From: an uncultured Odoribacter sp.
Lineage (GTDB): Bacteria > Bacteroidota > Bacteroidia > Bacteroidales > Marinifilaceae
Reading direction: 5' to 3'
DNA length: 64,000 nt
Assembly: GCA_910578105.1 (NCBI GenBank)
Contig: CAJTPD010000010.1
Span: forward strand, 62,001 to 126,000
Below, piece after piece: positions 1-8,532 of this stretch. Every line of letters begins with the position of its first letter. The stretch's first letter is position 1. Made by a program: the position numbers and the translations under genes. Under the pieces are notes generated by a model. The model did no database searches and was not told where the DNA came from. It worked only from the letters and a program-made list of their open reading frames with translations.

Positions 1-1
1 C

Positions 2-1114
2 GGTGTTGCGGGCTTGATTCTGACGGGCAAGGCAGTCCCGGATAAGTTGGAATTGAACCGGGTGTATTTGTTTAATTCCACCCGCGATCTGACAACGTAT
101 GGGATTACGGAGGCGGAAAACCCGCTTCTGTACAAGGAGGTGACAGCATTCTACGAGGAGACGGGTGACGGTGCGGAACTGTATGTGCTGGTGGTAAGTG
201 AAGCAACGACACTTACGCAGATTTGTGGTGTAGAGGACGGACGGCCTTTGAAAAAGCTGATTGACTATGCTGCCGGGCGTATCCGGTTGGTTGGCGTCAA
301 CAAATTGCCTCCTGCGGAATATGAGGCAGATCTGGCACAGGGCATCGACGGGGATGTGGTTACAGCGGTCGCGGCATCCCAGAAGGTGGCCGCGGATTAC
401 CAGGCTAAAATCAACCCATTTCGGTTGCTATTGCCGGCTCTTCTTTGGAACGGTAGCACTGAAAACCTGTTCAAGCCCCGGGAAGGAAGCTATAACCGGG
501 TAGGTTTGGTGTTGGCTGCCGATAAAATAATCGGAGAAACGGCCTCCCCTGCCGTTGCGAGGGTGTTGGGACGCGCCGCAAAAATTGCGGTGAATTATTC
601 CATCGCCCGGGTAAAGGACGGAGCCATTGCTGCCACCGGTTTCCTTGCCGACGGGAAGACGCCGAAGGAAGATGCGGGGATGTTGGACGCTCTGCATGAT
701 GCCGGGTATATCCTTTACCGGACGTTTGTCGGGAAAAATGGATATTACCTGAATGACGACTGCATGGCTGCCCCATTGACAGACGATTACAGCAGCCTGA
801 ACCTTGGCCGCGTGATTGACAAAGCTATCGTTATTGCTTACGGGGCTTACGTGGATGAACTCCAAGACAGCATCGAAGTGGACGATAATGGGCAGTTGCC
901 GCAGCACCTGTGCTCTTACTTCGAGGGGAACATGGAAAATGCCGTGGCGGCTTCCATGAAGGATGAAATCAGCAGTTTCGACTGTTTTATTGACCCGAAA
1001 CAAAATCTCCTTTCTACCGGTGTCCTGAATGTAAGCTGTAAAATCGTTCCGCGGGGAATTTTGAAGGAAATCAATGTGACACTGGGATTCGATAATCCCG
1101 CCTTAAAAGCATAA
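2..1114 (+). CDS. Contractile tail sheath protein (5' end outside window)
   Basis: This is the sheath that contracts around the tail tube during injection. The reading frame is open to the left edge of the window (codons for G-V-A-G precede a possible TTG at 14), so the true start is probably outside and this is the C-terminal 371 or so residues. The sequence resembles the DUF2586/Mu gpL-type sheath family: alternating beta-rich stretches, a conserved C-terminal part with NVSCKIVPRG and ending NVTLGFDNP, typical of the sheath strand-exchange domain. Its position directly before a tube gene, chaperones and tape measure supports the call. The family name is from recognition, not a search. Confidence 0.8.
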   Translation, partial: GVAGLILTGKAVPDKLELNRVYLFNSTRDLTTYGITEAENPLLYKEVTAFYEETGDGAELYVLVVSEATTLTQICGVEDGRPLKKLIDYAAGRIRLVGVNKLPPAEYEADLAQGIDGDVVTAVAASQKVAADYQAKINPFRLLLPALLWNGSTENLFKPREGSYNRVGLVLAADKIIGETASPAVARVLGRAAKIAVNYSIARVKDGAIAATGFLADGKTPKEDAGMLDALHDAGYILYRTFVGKNGYYLNDDCMAAPLTDDYSSLNLGRVIDKAIVIAYGAYVDELQDSIEVDDNGQLPQHLCSYFEGNMENAVAASMKDEISSFDCFIDPKQNLLSTGVLNVSCKIVPRGILKEINVTLGFDNPALKA

Positions 1115-1116
1115 AG

Positions 1117-1548
1117 ATGATACGGATTAATAATAAGGAATATGCCTGGGGGGATATTACGGTGGTGGTTTTCGGTCGTCCCCTTGTCGGGATTACCGGT
1201 ATCGAGTACAAGGCAAAGAAAGCGAAGGAAACCAAGCACGGACAGGGACGCAATCCGAAATCCATTCAGCATGGGAAACGGGAATATGAGGGTACGCTGA
1301 CTATCATGCAGAGCGAACTGATTGCCCTGAACCAGGCAGCCCGGGCGAAAGGGTACAAGGATATCCTGGACGTGGATTTCGATGTCATTGTCACGTATGA
1401 GTCCGGACTGGTGGTGACGGTAGACAAAATCTGTTGCGCTTCCCTTTCCGAATTACCCTCCGGCATGAAGGAAGGAGACGCACAGGCTGAAATAGCACTG
1501 CCGTTCGTTGCACTGGATGTGGAGTATGACAAGACTGCACTGGTATAA
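1117..1548 (+). CDS. Tail tube protein
   Basis: This 143-residue protein starts 2 bases after the sheath stop, so the two genes are coupled. Size and position (sheath, then tube, then chaperones) match the inner tail tube of contractile phages. The sequence begins MIRINNKEYAWGDITV and is beta-rich with a GREYEGTLTI-type strand in the middle (KREYEGTLTI), as expected for the tube beta-barrel. No catalytic motif is expected. The call rests mainly on gene order, so a distant family is possible. Confidence 0.7.
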   Translation: MIRINNKEYAWGDITVVVFGRPLVGITGIEYKAKKAKETKHGQGRNPKSIQHGKREYEGTLTIMQSELIALNQAARAKGYKDILDVDFDVIVTYESGLVVTVDKICCASLSELPSGMKEGDAQAEIALPFVALDVEYDKTALV

Positions 1549-1623
1549 GAAAAGGAAGTGAAATTCCGGGAGCCGGTTTTCCCGGTCCCGGTTTAAAAAC
1601 CATTTAAACAGGATTGAAATAGC

Positions 1624-1917
1624 ATGAAAAAATTGACGAAAGAACAGGTTGAAGCCCTGAAAAAGAAGCACGGTGAAATTTTTGAAATCGAAGTGGAAGA
1701 TAAGGTTTGTTATCTGAAAAAACCTTCGCGGAAGGTGCTTTCACTTGCCGCAACGCACGGCCAGCGCGATCCGATGAAGTATAACGAGGTAATCCTGGCG
1801 AACTGCTGGGTGGACGGCGACGAGGAAATCAAGACGGACGACGCCTACTTTTTGGGTGTTTCCGGAGTGCTGGCAGACCTGATTGAGGTAAAAGAGGCGA
1901 GTTTAAAAAAGCTGTAG
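1624..1917 (+). CDS. Tail assembly chaperone, short form (gpG-like)
   Basis: This 97-residue protein, charged and lysine-rich at the N-terminus (KKLTKEQVEALKKKHG), lies between tube and tape measure. That is where phages encode the chaperone that coats the tape measure during tail assembly. The frame ends with codons for S-L-K-K-L and TAG at 1915-1917. Just before the stop is A-AAA-AAG, the classic -1 slippery heptamer, and the -1 frame stays open up to the tape measure gene. The short product would be the normal termination product and the fusion the minor one, as with lambda G and GT. Confidence 0.8.
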   Translation: MKKLTKEQVEALKKKHGEIFEIEVEDKVCYLKKPSRKVLSLAATHGQRDPMKYNEVILANCWVDGDEEIKTDDAYFLGVSGVLADLIEVKEASLKKL

Positions 1918-2093
1918 CCCCGTTGGGGTTGGATGACCGTTCGTGGTTGCTGGAGGGGGATGCGCTTATCCGGGCGCACCTTCACCAGGATCCGGACACG
2001 TTGACGGACGAGGAATGGGTGGCACAGATTCATATGGCACTTTGGATTGAACACCGGTATTTTCAGAATTTAGGTAAACTTTTAGGCGGATAA
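1624..2093 (+). CDS. Tail assembly chaperone, -1 frameshift fusion (gpGT-like)
   Basis: Ribosomes slipping back one base at AAAAAAG (1905-1911) would read on in the -1 frame from GCT at 1911 to TAA at 2091-2093. This adds 60 residues, beginning A-V-A-P-L-G-L-D-D and ending N-L-G-K-L-L-G-G, for a fusion of about 156 residues. The extension has no start codon near its beginning, contains an LTDEEW motif typical of chaperone T domains, and stops one base before the tape measure ATG at 2095. All of this fits programmed frameshifting rather than a separate gene. A further slippery reading T-TTA-AAA (1902-1908) overlaps it. Confidence 0.8.
1902..1911 (+). promoter_or_regulatory. Programmed -1 ribosomal frameshift site
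   Basis: The decanucleotide TTTAAAAAAG holds two overlapping X-XXY-YYZ heptamers in the zero frame of the chaperone gene: T-TTA-AAA and A-AAA-AAG. The second is the well-known bacterial -1 slip sequence of dnaX type. The zero-frame stop TAG follows two codons later, and the -1 frame is open for 60 codons. I did not identify a convincing stimulatory hairpin downstream by eye. Confidence 0.8.
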
Positions 2094-2094
2094 C

Positions 2095-4734
2095 ATGGCA
2101 TCGACTTACGAATATATAATCAGCTTGCAGGACAAAGTTTCCGGCACGATGCAGCGTATTGTCGGTGCCTCTTCCGTCACGGTCGGCAAACTGACGGCAC
2201 TGTCGGATAAGGCAAAGAAATTGCAGGGGGTGACGGGTGACCTTTCGGGGAGCATGTTTCAATTAAAGCAACGAATCGACCTGTTGCAACAGGAAAAGGA
2301 ACTGTTGGACCCGTCGAATCTGAACCTGATTAAACAGTACAACCAGGAGATTGACCGGCTTTCGGGTCGCATCGAGAAACTGGACAATACCGGACGCGGC
2401 GGGAAATTGAAAGGCTACCTGGGCGAAATCGGCAGCATGGTCAAGGGATTTATCAATCCTGTAACAATGGGTGCCGCCGCCATCGGTTTTTCCGGGAAGT
2501 CGGCGATGAATTTCCGGGAAGGGATGGCAAAGGTGAATATTACCGCGCAACTGGATAAAAAGGGGCTGTCGGATTTGGAGGGTAAAATCAAAGGTATTGC
2601 CAAGGCCAACAAGTTCGATATCGGGGTGGCTCCGGGTGCGTTTGAGCAGATTATCAGCCAGACGGCGGACGTGGATATGTCGCTCGATGTGTTGAATGCT
2701 GCCCTGAAAGGCAGCAAAGGCGGGTTTACCGACCTTTCAACTGTTGCCGGGGCGTTGGCACAGACGATGTCCATCCTGGGCGGATCAGCAAGTTCACTGG
2801 AGGTGCTGGACACCTTCTTCGCTGCCAAACGGGTCGGTGCGGGTGAGTTCAAAGACTTCGCCACCTATATGCCGGGCTTGATTGCTTCGGCGGATGCGTT
2901 GGGTGTGAAGTATAAATCGGTTGCCGGTGTGTTTGCTTATATGACCGGGAAAGGCCAGGATGCCGCGCGGGCTTCCGTCCTGATGGGGAACATGTTCTCT
3001 TCTTTGTCGAAGTCGGATATTACGAAAAACCTGGACAAAGCCGGGGTGAAGATTTTCGACGCCCAGGGCAAGATACGGGATTTTGTAGATATTTTCCGAG
3101 ATCTCGGCGGCGTGATGTCGGGCATGAGCGACCAGCAGAAGACCGCCTTCTTAGAAAAGGTGGGCATCGTCGATAAGGAGGCGAAAGCGGCATTTGCCAT
3201 CATGGGTTCCGACCTGGATAAGCTGACGGAATCCATGCGGGCGACCGCCAACGCCACCGGGGAAACCAACGCAGCCCTGAAGTTTTCCAAAAACCCGATA
3301 CAGGCGGCAACGGAACTCTGGAACCAGTTCAAAGGCATCGGCTTGCAGATTGGTGATTTGCTGCTCCCGGTCATTTGTGCCGGGATGAGCGTATTGGGTG
3401 ACGTACTTTCCGGCGTGGCGGCGGTTTTGGATGGCGTGGTCGGTTTCTTTTCCGGTTGGGCGGCCTATCTTCGGGAAGGCAGTCCCCTGGTATGGGGATT
3501 GACGGCGGCATTGGGAGCCTTGACCGTTGCGTTGATTGCATACGAGATGTGGACGAACCGGGCAGCCATCGCCACGAAACTGAAATCTGTATGGGATGGC
3601 GTCGCCGCAGTGGTGACGGGCGGATGGACGACTGTCCAGTGGGTGCTGAATGCGGCATTATATGCCTGCCCGTTGGTATGGATTATCGCCTTAATTGCCG
3701 GATTGATAGCAGGGATTATCGCTTTGTGTACGAAGGTACAGGGCTGGGGCAAACAGTGGGAGGTGATTGTGACGTTTGCCAAGAACTGCTGGGCACTCTT
3801 TATCGAGCAGTTCAAATATTCCTGGAACCAGATGTCCAACGGATTCATGATAGGACTGGATAAGATAAAACTGGGCTGGTACAAGTTCAAGGAAGCGGTC
3901 GGGTTGGGTGATTCTTCGGAGAACCAGGCAATGATTGATAAAATCAATGAGGACGTAGAACGGCGGAAACAGACCATTGCCGACGGGGCGAAACGGATTC
4001 AGGAACTGACGGAGAAAACACGGAACTCGCTGACGTGGGAATTATCCTGGAAAAAAGGCGAAAAGAAAGAGGACGGGCAAACGGTGCCGGGGACGGAGAG
4101 CAAACCGGGAACGGTTCCGGCTGCCGGCAGTTTCGATTTCGATGTCCTGATGAACAAGATGGGCAAAGCCGGCGGGACGAAGTCCGGGCAAAAGGTGTTG
4201 GATCTGAATGAAACGGTAAAGAACAACAAGGGGGACACGGCTTATTCGGCCATTGCATCGCGTTTTGCGATGGTGAAGATGGCTCCGTCGGCAACTTCCG
4301 GAATGCCTTCCGCCCTATTGCCGGGCAAACAGCCCGCCGGGACGGATTTGGCGGATTATTCCGGAGAGGGCGAAAAGGCGGATTTCCGGAAAAGTATGAC
4401 GGGCCATGTTGCCAGTATCGGAAAAACCCTTCACAGGGTGCAGGAGATTGCTGCTACCATTTCCGCCGTCGTGACGGTCGGAACGGCCGTTCCGGCGGTA
4501 TTCGCCCCCCTGCCGACAGTTCCGGTGGTAGCTGCTGCTCCGGAACTGCCCCGCTTCCCGGAACGGGACCAGGAACGGGAAAATCTTTCCGGCAGGAATC
4601 CGGGCATTTATCTGGACAAGTATTGCGAGCAAGTGGTCATTAATGTACAGAATACCGACCGGCGCGGTACCGACGAAATCCGGGAGACCATCCGGGAAAC
4701 ATTAACCGATATTTTTGATTCGTATGAAGCATAA
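2095..4734 (+). CDS. Tail tape measure protein
   Basis: This 879-residue protein sets tail length and is ejected through the tube. It has an N-terminal coiled-coil region (about residues 45-100, with heptads such as LKQRIDLLQQEKELL), then a PhageMin_Tail/TP901-like domain (about 150-420, with ALAQTMSILGGSASSLEVLD and SVLMGNMFSSL). Two or three hydrophobic segments follow at about 420-570, including a GLTAALGALTVALIA stretch and a WIIALIAGLIAGIIAL stretch. The C-terminal part is proline- and alanine-rich. It is the longest gene of the module and directly follows the chaperone pair, as usual. The stop overlaps the next gene. Confidence 0.92.
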   Translation: MASTYEYIISLQDKVSGTMQRIVGASSVTVGKLTALSDKAKKLQGVTGDLSGSMFQLKQRIDLLQQEKELLDPSNLNLIKQYNQEIDRLSGRIEKLDNTGRGGKLKGYLGEIGSMVKGFINPVTMGAAAIGFSGKSAMNFREGMAKVNITAQLDKKGLSDLEGKIKGIAKANKFDIGVAPGAFEQIISQTADVDMSLDVLNAALKGSKGGFTDLSTVAGALAQTMSILGGSASSLEVLDTFFAAKRVGAGEFKDFATYMPGLIASADALGVKYKSVAGVFAYMTGKGQDAARASVLMGNMFSSLSKSDITKNLDKAGVKIFDAQGKIRDFVDIFRDLGGVMSGMSDQQKTAFLEKVGIVDKEAKAAFAIMGSDLDKLTESMRATANATGETNAALKFSKNPIQAATELWNQFKGIGLQIGDLLLPVICAGMSVLGDVLSGVAAVLDGVVGFFSGWAAYLREGSPLVWGLTAALGALTVALIAYEMWTNRAAIATKLKSVWDGVAAVVTGGWTTVQWVLNAALYACPLVWIIALIAGLIAGIIALCTKVQGWGKQWEVIVTFAKNCWALFIEQFKYSWNQMSNGFMIGLDKIKLGWYKFKEAVGLGDSSENQAMIDKINEDVERRKQTIADGAKRIQELTEKTRNSLTWELSWKKGEKKEDGQTVPGTESKPGTVPAAGSFDFDVLMNKMGKAGGTKSGQKVLDLNETVKNNKGDTAYSAIASRFAMVKMAPSATSGMPSALLPGKQPAGTDLADYSGEGEKADFRKSMTGHVASIGKTLHRVQEIAATISAVVTVGTAVPAVFAPLPTVPVVAAAPELPRFPERDQERENLSGRNPGIYLDKYCEQVVINVQNTDRRGTDEIRETIRETLTDIFDSYEA

Positions 4735-5356
4735 GTTCAATATCCCAAACGTAGGCGTTTCACGGCTGACGTTAAAAGGTGTCCCGTTCCCCGGCACCCT
4801 GGCTGGGAAACGCCCGGAAGGGAGTTTTAAGGGGGAAGCGGGAGAAGCCTACGAACTGGAACCGGAAGCTCCGGCCGTGGAAGAGTTTGTGCGTGGAACG
4901 CGGTTGCGGGGAAAAGACAGGCTGGGACGCTGGTATTTCATGCCGGTGAGTTTCATCTATCCGACCCTCTCCGGAGAGAAAAAGACGCTGGAACTGGAGC
5001 GGGCGGAAATCAAGGCGGTGTCGGCAAAGAAAAATATTGTCGAGACGCCCTTGGTGGGACGCAAAGGTGCTGTCCGGGAATTAATCAGTTCGGAAGATTT
5101 TAAGGTTTCCATCCGGGCGGTTGCCCGGACGGAAGACGGCACCTATCCCGCCGACCAGATTGTGGCGTTCAAGGAACTGTATAACGTAAACGAGGCGGTG
5201 GAATTGAAATCGGTATTGACAGACCTGCTTTTCGATGAGAATGACAAGGTGGTGATTACGGATATGAGTTTCCCGGAAACGCCGGGCGTAGAAGATGAGC
5301 AGGAGGTGGAAATCGAGTGTGTGACGGACAAACCTTTTGAATTAACCATTGAATAG
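4724..5356 (+). CDS. DUF6046-like tail/baseplate protein
   Basis: The product has 210 residues from the ATG at 4724, which overlaps the last 11 bases of the tape measure gene and is preferred over a TTG at 4715. It resembles Bacteroidota phage proteins annotated DUF6046. It takes the place that Mu N/gp43 (DNA circulation protein) occupies between tape measure and hub, so it may join the tube end to the baseplate. The sequence is soluble and basic at the N-terminus, with a central LRGKDRLGRWYFMPV segment and an acidic C-terminus. The exact function is unknown. Confidence 0.6.
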   Translation: MKHKFNIPNVGVSRLTLKGVPFPGTLAGKRPEGSFKGEAGEAYELEPEAPAVEEFVRGTRLRGKDRLGRWYFMPVSFIYPTLSGEKKTLELERAEIKAVSAKKNIVETPLVGRKGAVRELISSEDFKVSIRAVARTEDGTYPADQIVAFKELYNVNEAVELKSVLTDLLFDENDKVVITDMSFPETPGVEDEQEVEIECVTDKPFELTIE

Positions 5357-5361
5357 AAGCC

Positions 5362-6315
5362 ATGTTTACCTTATGCAGTGAAATAACGATAGGCGGCAAA
5401 CGGTTCGGCGGCGTGCATGATGTCCGGATCAGACGCTCCATTTACGACCTGGCGGCAACGGCAACGGTGAAGGTTCCGGTGACGGCGGTGTTGAAGCAAT
5501 CCGGAAAGCCGGCTACAGAGGTAGAAGTAGCGAAGGAAATCAAGGCGGGCGACCCGGTGGAAATCCGGTTGGGATATGACGGGGCTTTGAATACGGAGTT
5601 CAAGGGGTATGTGAAGCAGTTGAATTTGAAAACACCGTTGGAAATTGTCTGTGAAGATGCGTTCTATCTGTGCCGGAAAAAGAGCGTGACGCTGTCCGGG
5701 AAGACGACGTTGGCGGACGTTATCGGGAAATGCGGCCTGACAGCCGGCTATACGGCCAAGTTGTCGATGGAGAGTTTCCAGGTACCGAACAAACCGGTGT
5801 CGTGGGTGCTGGCGAAGTTGAAAAAGGATTACGGACTGGCAGTGTTCTTTGATTTGGACGGCCGGGCGTATGCTTCGGAACCGTTCAAGACGGTGGACGA
5901 AGCGGTAAAGTATCGCTTGCGGTATAACGTTATCCGGGACGATGATTTGAAGTACCGGCTGGCGGAAGATGTGAAGCTGAAGATAAAGGCGGTGTGCGTC
6001 TACCGGGACGGAACAAAGGTGGAGGCGAAAATCGGAGCCGATGACGGAACGGAGAAGACGATGTATTTCTATGACGTGAAGGATGAGAAGGAACTGGCCG
6101 CCCTGGCACAGGCGGAACTGAAACGGCACAGTTATGACGGGTATAGCGGGAAGATACAGACGTTTTTAGTGCCGTATGCCGCGCCTTGTATGCTGGCAGA
6201 ACTGGAGGACGAGGTGTACCGGTACCGGAACGGGCGGTATTATATCGAGAGTGTGGAAACGACGTTCGGAGCGGGTGGCAGCCGCCGGACTATTGAAATC
6301 GGGCTGAAGGTATGA
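5362..6315 (+). CDS. Baseplate hub protein, late-control gpD / Mu gp44-like
   Basis: This 317-residue protein probably forms the trimeric hub under the tube. It has the pattern of the gpD/gp27 family: an N-terminal barrel (FKGYVKQLN), a middle ADVIGKCGL helix followed by YGLAVFFDLDGRAY, and a C-terminal barrel ending YIESVETTFGAGGSRRTIEIGL, where the last strand reads like the family's typical GF-x-R-x-I end. The start of the spike gene overlaps its stop (ATGA at 6312-6315), so hub and spike are translationally coupled. Confidence 0.75.
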   Translation: MFTLCSEITIGGKRFGGVHDVRIRRSIYDLAATATVKVPVTAVLKQSGKPATEVEVAKEIKAGDPVEIRLGYDGALNTEFKGYVKQLNLKTPLEIVCEDAFYLCRKKSVTLSGKTTLADVIGKCGLTAGYTAKLSMESFQVPNKPVSWVLAKLKKDYGLAVFFDLDGRAYASEPFKTVDEAVKYRLRYNVIRDDDLKYRLAEDVKLKIKAVCVYRDGTKVEAKIGADDGTEKTMYFYDVKDEKELAALAQAELKRHSYDGYSGKIQTFLVPYAAPCMLAELEDEVYRYRNGRYYIESVETTFGAGGSRRTIEIGLKV

Positions 6316-6908
6316 GCAAAGGGAATGACGAACTCAGACGGATGTTTGACCGGCGGTTGCATGAAGCTGCAGAGACTGTTTTTTACGGGGAAGTGTCAGC
6401 CGTGGATGAAGAGGCGCGGACGTGTACGGTGGTCATGGAAGACGTTCCCTATGAAAATGTGCTTTTATATGCCGTGGAGAAAGCGGAGCTGAAGGGACTG
6501 GTGTCAATTCCCGAGATAGGCAGTACGGTACTGGTGGAACGGATGGCAAATGACCGGTATTTTGTGGTGATGTTTTCGGAGGTGGACAAAGTGCTGCTGA
6601 CAATTGGGGAAAAGACGGAGGCAGAGGTGTCGGAGGAAAGTATCCGGGTGAAAGCCGGGGATAAAACGGCGGTGACGGTGGATGCAGAAAATTGCCTGCT
6701 GCAGGTGGGGGAAAGTGTGGTGAAGGCGACGGAAAAGGGACTGACGTTTGTCAAGGGCGGCGCCGGGCTGAAAAAAACACTGGGGGAACTCATTGATGCG
6801 ATTATGAAGCTGACGGTACCGACGGGTGTGGGACCGTCGGGGACGCCGATTAACGCGGCGGATTTTGTGAAAGTCAAACAGGGATTAAACGATTATTTGG
6901 AGGGATAA
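6312..6908 (+). CDS. Baseplate spike protein, gpV / Mu gp45-like
   Basis: This 198-residue protein should form the central membrane-piercing spike. It has an OB-fold-like N-terminal part (residues 20-100: FYGEVSAVDEEARTCTVVM, then KGLVSIPEIGSTVLVERM). A run of short beta repeats follows (ILLTIGEK-type, SIRVKAGDKTAVTVDAENCLLQVG), as in beta-helical spikes, and a C-terminal part rich in Gly and Thr comes last. It overlaps the hub stop by four bases. The order hub-spike-gp46-gpJ matches Mu-like and P2-like baseplates. Confidence 0.75.
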   Translation: MSKGNDELRRMFDRRLHEAAETVFYGEVSAVDEEARTCTVVMEDVPYENVLLYAVEKAELKGLVSIPEIGSTVLVERMANDRYFVVMFSEVDKVLLTIGEKTEAEVSEESIRVKAGDKTAVTVDAENCLLQVGESVVKATEKGLTFVKGGAGLKKTLGELIDAIMKLTVPTGVGPSGTPINAADFVKVKQGLNDYLEG

Positions 6909-6911
6909 AAT

Positions 6912-7139
6912 ATGGCACTGGTAAAGGCGACAATCAAAGGTGAAATAAAGGCGGCGTTTACGGCCGTGATGGACCAGGCGGACGACAAACGCGAGGACGC
7001 CCTGGACAAAGTGGCGGATAAGATTGCGGACGCGGTGGTGAATGCCATCAAGAGCGCGACAATTACTTATACGACCGGTTTGGTCGCTCCGCCGATGGGC
7101 GGTGCGGTGACGGGAATGTTTCAATGTACAATTTCATAG
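6912..7139 (+). CDS. Small conserved-position baseplate protein
   Basis: This 75-residue protein of unknown function sits between spike and gp46-like genes. Its first two thirds are a charged amphipathic helix (KGEIKAAFTAVMDQADDKREDAL) and the end is a short glycine-rich hydrophobic tail (VAPPMGGAVTG). It has no signal peptide and I recognise no domain. Tight spacing (3 bases after the spike) shows it belongs to the tail operon. It could be a small baseplate or tail-completion component. Confidence 0.5.
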   Translation: MALVKATIKGEIKAAFTAVMDQADDKREDALDKVADKIADAVVNAIKSATITYTTGLVAPPMGGAVTGMFQCTIS

Positions 7140-7141
7140 CT

Positions 7142-7438
7142 ATGTTGGATATTACACAAACGCCGGACGGGGATGTCGAACTGGGTACCGGGGATGTGAC
7201 CTATACGGAAAGTACCGGGCAGCACAAACGGGATTTGTTGCTGGCGGACAAAGGGCATTTCAAGGAGTCGCCGGCGGCGGGTGTCGGGGCGTTTAATTTC
7301 ATGCACGACACCGACCCGGAGAATTTTTACCGTACCGTCCGGAAGGAATGCAGCAAGGACGGGATGAAGGTAAAGGATGTTAAGCAGGTAGACGGAGAAT
7401 TGATAATTGACGCGGAATATGAAAGCGGTAACGGTTAA
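7142..7438 (+). CDS. Baseplate wedge protein, gp46/gp25-like
   Basis: The product is 98 residues from the ATG at 7142. An upstream ATG at 7124 would overlap the previous gene by 16 bases and is less likely. The pattern D-I-x-x-x-x-D-G-D near the start (MLDITQTPDGDVELG), a GDVTYTE strand and a central LLLADKGHFKESPAAGVG are typical of the Mu gp46 / DUF2634 / gpW-gp25 wedge family, which links the hub to gpJ-like arms. It is followed by a LysM-like gene that overlaps its end. Confidence 0.65.
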   Translation: MLDITQTPDGDVELGTGDVTYTESTGQHKRDLLLADKGHFKESPAAGVGAFNFMHDTDPENFYRTVRKECSKDGMKVKDVKQVDGELIIDAEYESGNG

Positions 7439-7721
7439 AGAGAATCAGACGGTGTTCGATATTCTGGTCGAGCAATACGGCACGTGCGAGGCGCTTCCGG
7501 AGTTTTTGGGCAATAATCCGGAACTGGAGAACGGTCCCGAGGCGGGACAGCTGGATAAAGAATCCGTTTCCGGACGATTGACGCCTGAGGCTATGCGGGC
7601 GTTTCGGTTGGATTTGCCGCTCCGTGCCGGCTCGACAGTGCGGATTGATACGGACAGCAAGCTGATAAAGACGTCGGTGATAAAGGAGATAGATACGGAA
7701 GTAACGACTTATACGGATTGA
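7419..7721 (+). CDS. LysM-like tail protein (gpX/gp53-like)
   Basis: The product is 100 residues from the ATG at 7419, inside the end of the previous gene. The start KAVTVKENQTVFDILVEQYG has the spacing of a LysM fold (valine-rich strand, then T-V-x-D-I helix), and a basic C-terminal strand (LPLRAGSTVRIDT) closes it. Small LysM proteins of this kind bind the hub or clamp sheath and tube in contractile tails. It could equally act in peptidoglycan contact, but the short single-domain form fits a structural role. Confidence 0.55.
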   Translation: MKAVTVKENQTVFDILVEQYGTCEALPEFLGNNPELENGPEAGQLDKESVSGRLTPEAMRAFRLDLPLRAGSTVRIDTDSKLIKTSVIKEIDTEVTTYTD

Positions 7722-7722
7722 T

Positions 7723-8532
7723 ATGGCAAGGACGATTAATGAAATACAGGCGGGTATTGTCTCGGAATTAGAAGCTGGAACGGAGGTGAAACTGTCCACC
7801 TCAAAGGTGGCGGAATGGCGGTTGTGGACGTGGGTAGTGGCTGCCGCCATACACGCCTTCGAGGTGGTACTGGATTTGTTCCGGAAAGAGGTACAGGAAA
7901 AAACAGATAAGATTACGCCGGGGACGGTTCGCTGGTACGGGGAACAGTGTCTCCGGTTCCAGAACGGGCATAAACTCCTTTTTGACAAGAAGACAGCAGC
8001 GTTATACTATGAAGTGGACGACCCAGCGGCGCGCATCGTGAAGGTGGTGGCGATAAAAGAGAGTCCCAAACATCTGACTATCAAAGTGGCAAAGACGGAC
8101 GATTCCGGAAAGGTGATACCGCTTTCCCCGGATGAGAAATACAACCTGATCGCTTACATACACGAAATCCGGGCGGCCGGGACGACGACGGATGTGGTAT
8201 CGACAACTGAGGACAAAATACGCTACAACCTGCAAGTGTGGCACGATACGGTTTATCCCTATTCGGAGGTGGAGACGAATGTGAAGGCAGCCATTGAAGC
8301 ATTTAAGACGAACATCGGGTTTGACGGGGTGATTTACGTGCAGCAGTTCATCGACGCCGTGATGGGTGCAGAGGGGGTGGTTACCTGTAAGTTGAATTCA
8401 ATTGCCAGGAAAGGGGTGTCCGATGATGATTTCAAGGCGTTTGAGGTGTACAGTGATTTGGAATCCGGGTACTTTGATTATGCTCCCGATTCCGGGGTGA
8501 AGGTTGAATCGGTTAAAAATATGGGCGCATGA
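7723..8532 (+). CDS. Baseplate assembly protein J-like (Mu gp47-like)
   Basis: This 269-residue protein probably forms the outer wedge. It has the N-terminal helix with a tryptophan-rich stretch (KVAEWRLWTWVVAAAIHAFEVV) and a C-terminal half with VETNVKAAIEAFKTNIGFDGVIYVQQFIDAV-type sequence, the recurrent beta-hairpin/helix pattern at the end of gpJ-like proteins. It overlaps the following gene by ATGA at 8529-8532. The position between the gp46-like and gpI-like genes agrees. Confidence 0.75.
   Translation: MARTINEIQAGIVSELEAGTEVKLSTSKVAEWRLWTWVVAAAIHAFEVVLDLFRKEVQEKTDKITPGTVRWYGEQCLRFQNGHKLLFDKKTAALYYEVDDPAARIVKVVAIKESPKHLTIKVAKTDDSGKVIPLSPDEKYNLIAYIHEIRAAGTTTDVVSTTEDKIRYNLQVWHDTVYPYSEVETNVKAAIEAFKTNIGFDGVIYVQQFIDAVMGAEGVVTCKLNSIARKGVSDDDFKAFEVYSDLESGYFDYAPDSGVKVESVKNMGA

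Noticed and set aside
5371..6129. A 252-codon open frame on the - strand opposite the baseplate hub gene
   Set aside because: It is antisense to a recognisable hub gene, its translation is rich in His, Arg, Gln and Phe without any domain, and it has no gene-like neighbours on that strand. It is a product of the G+C-rich codon pattern.
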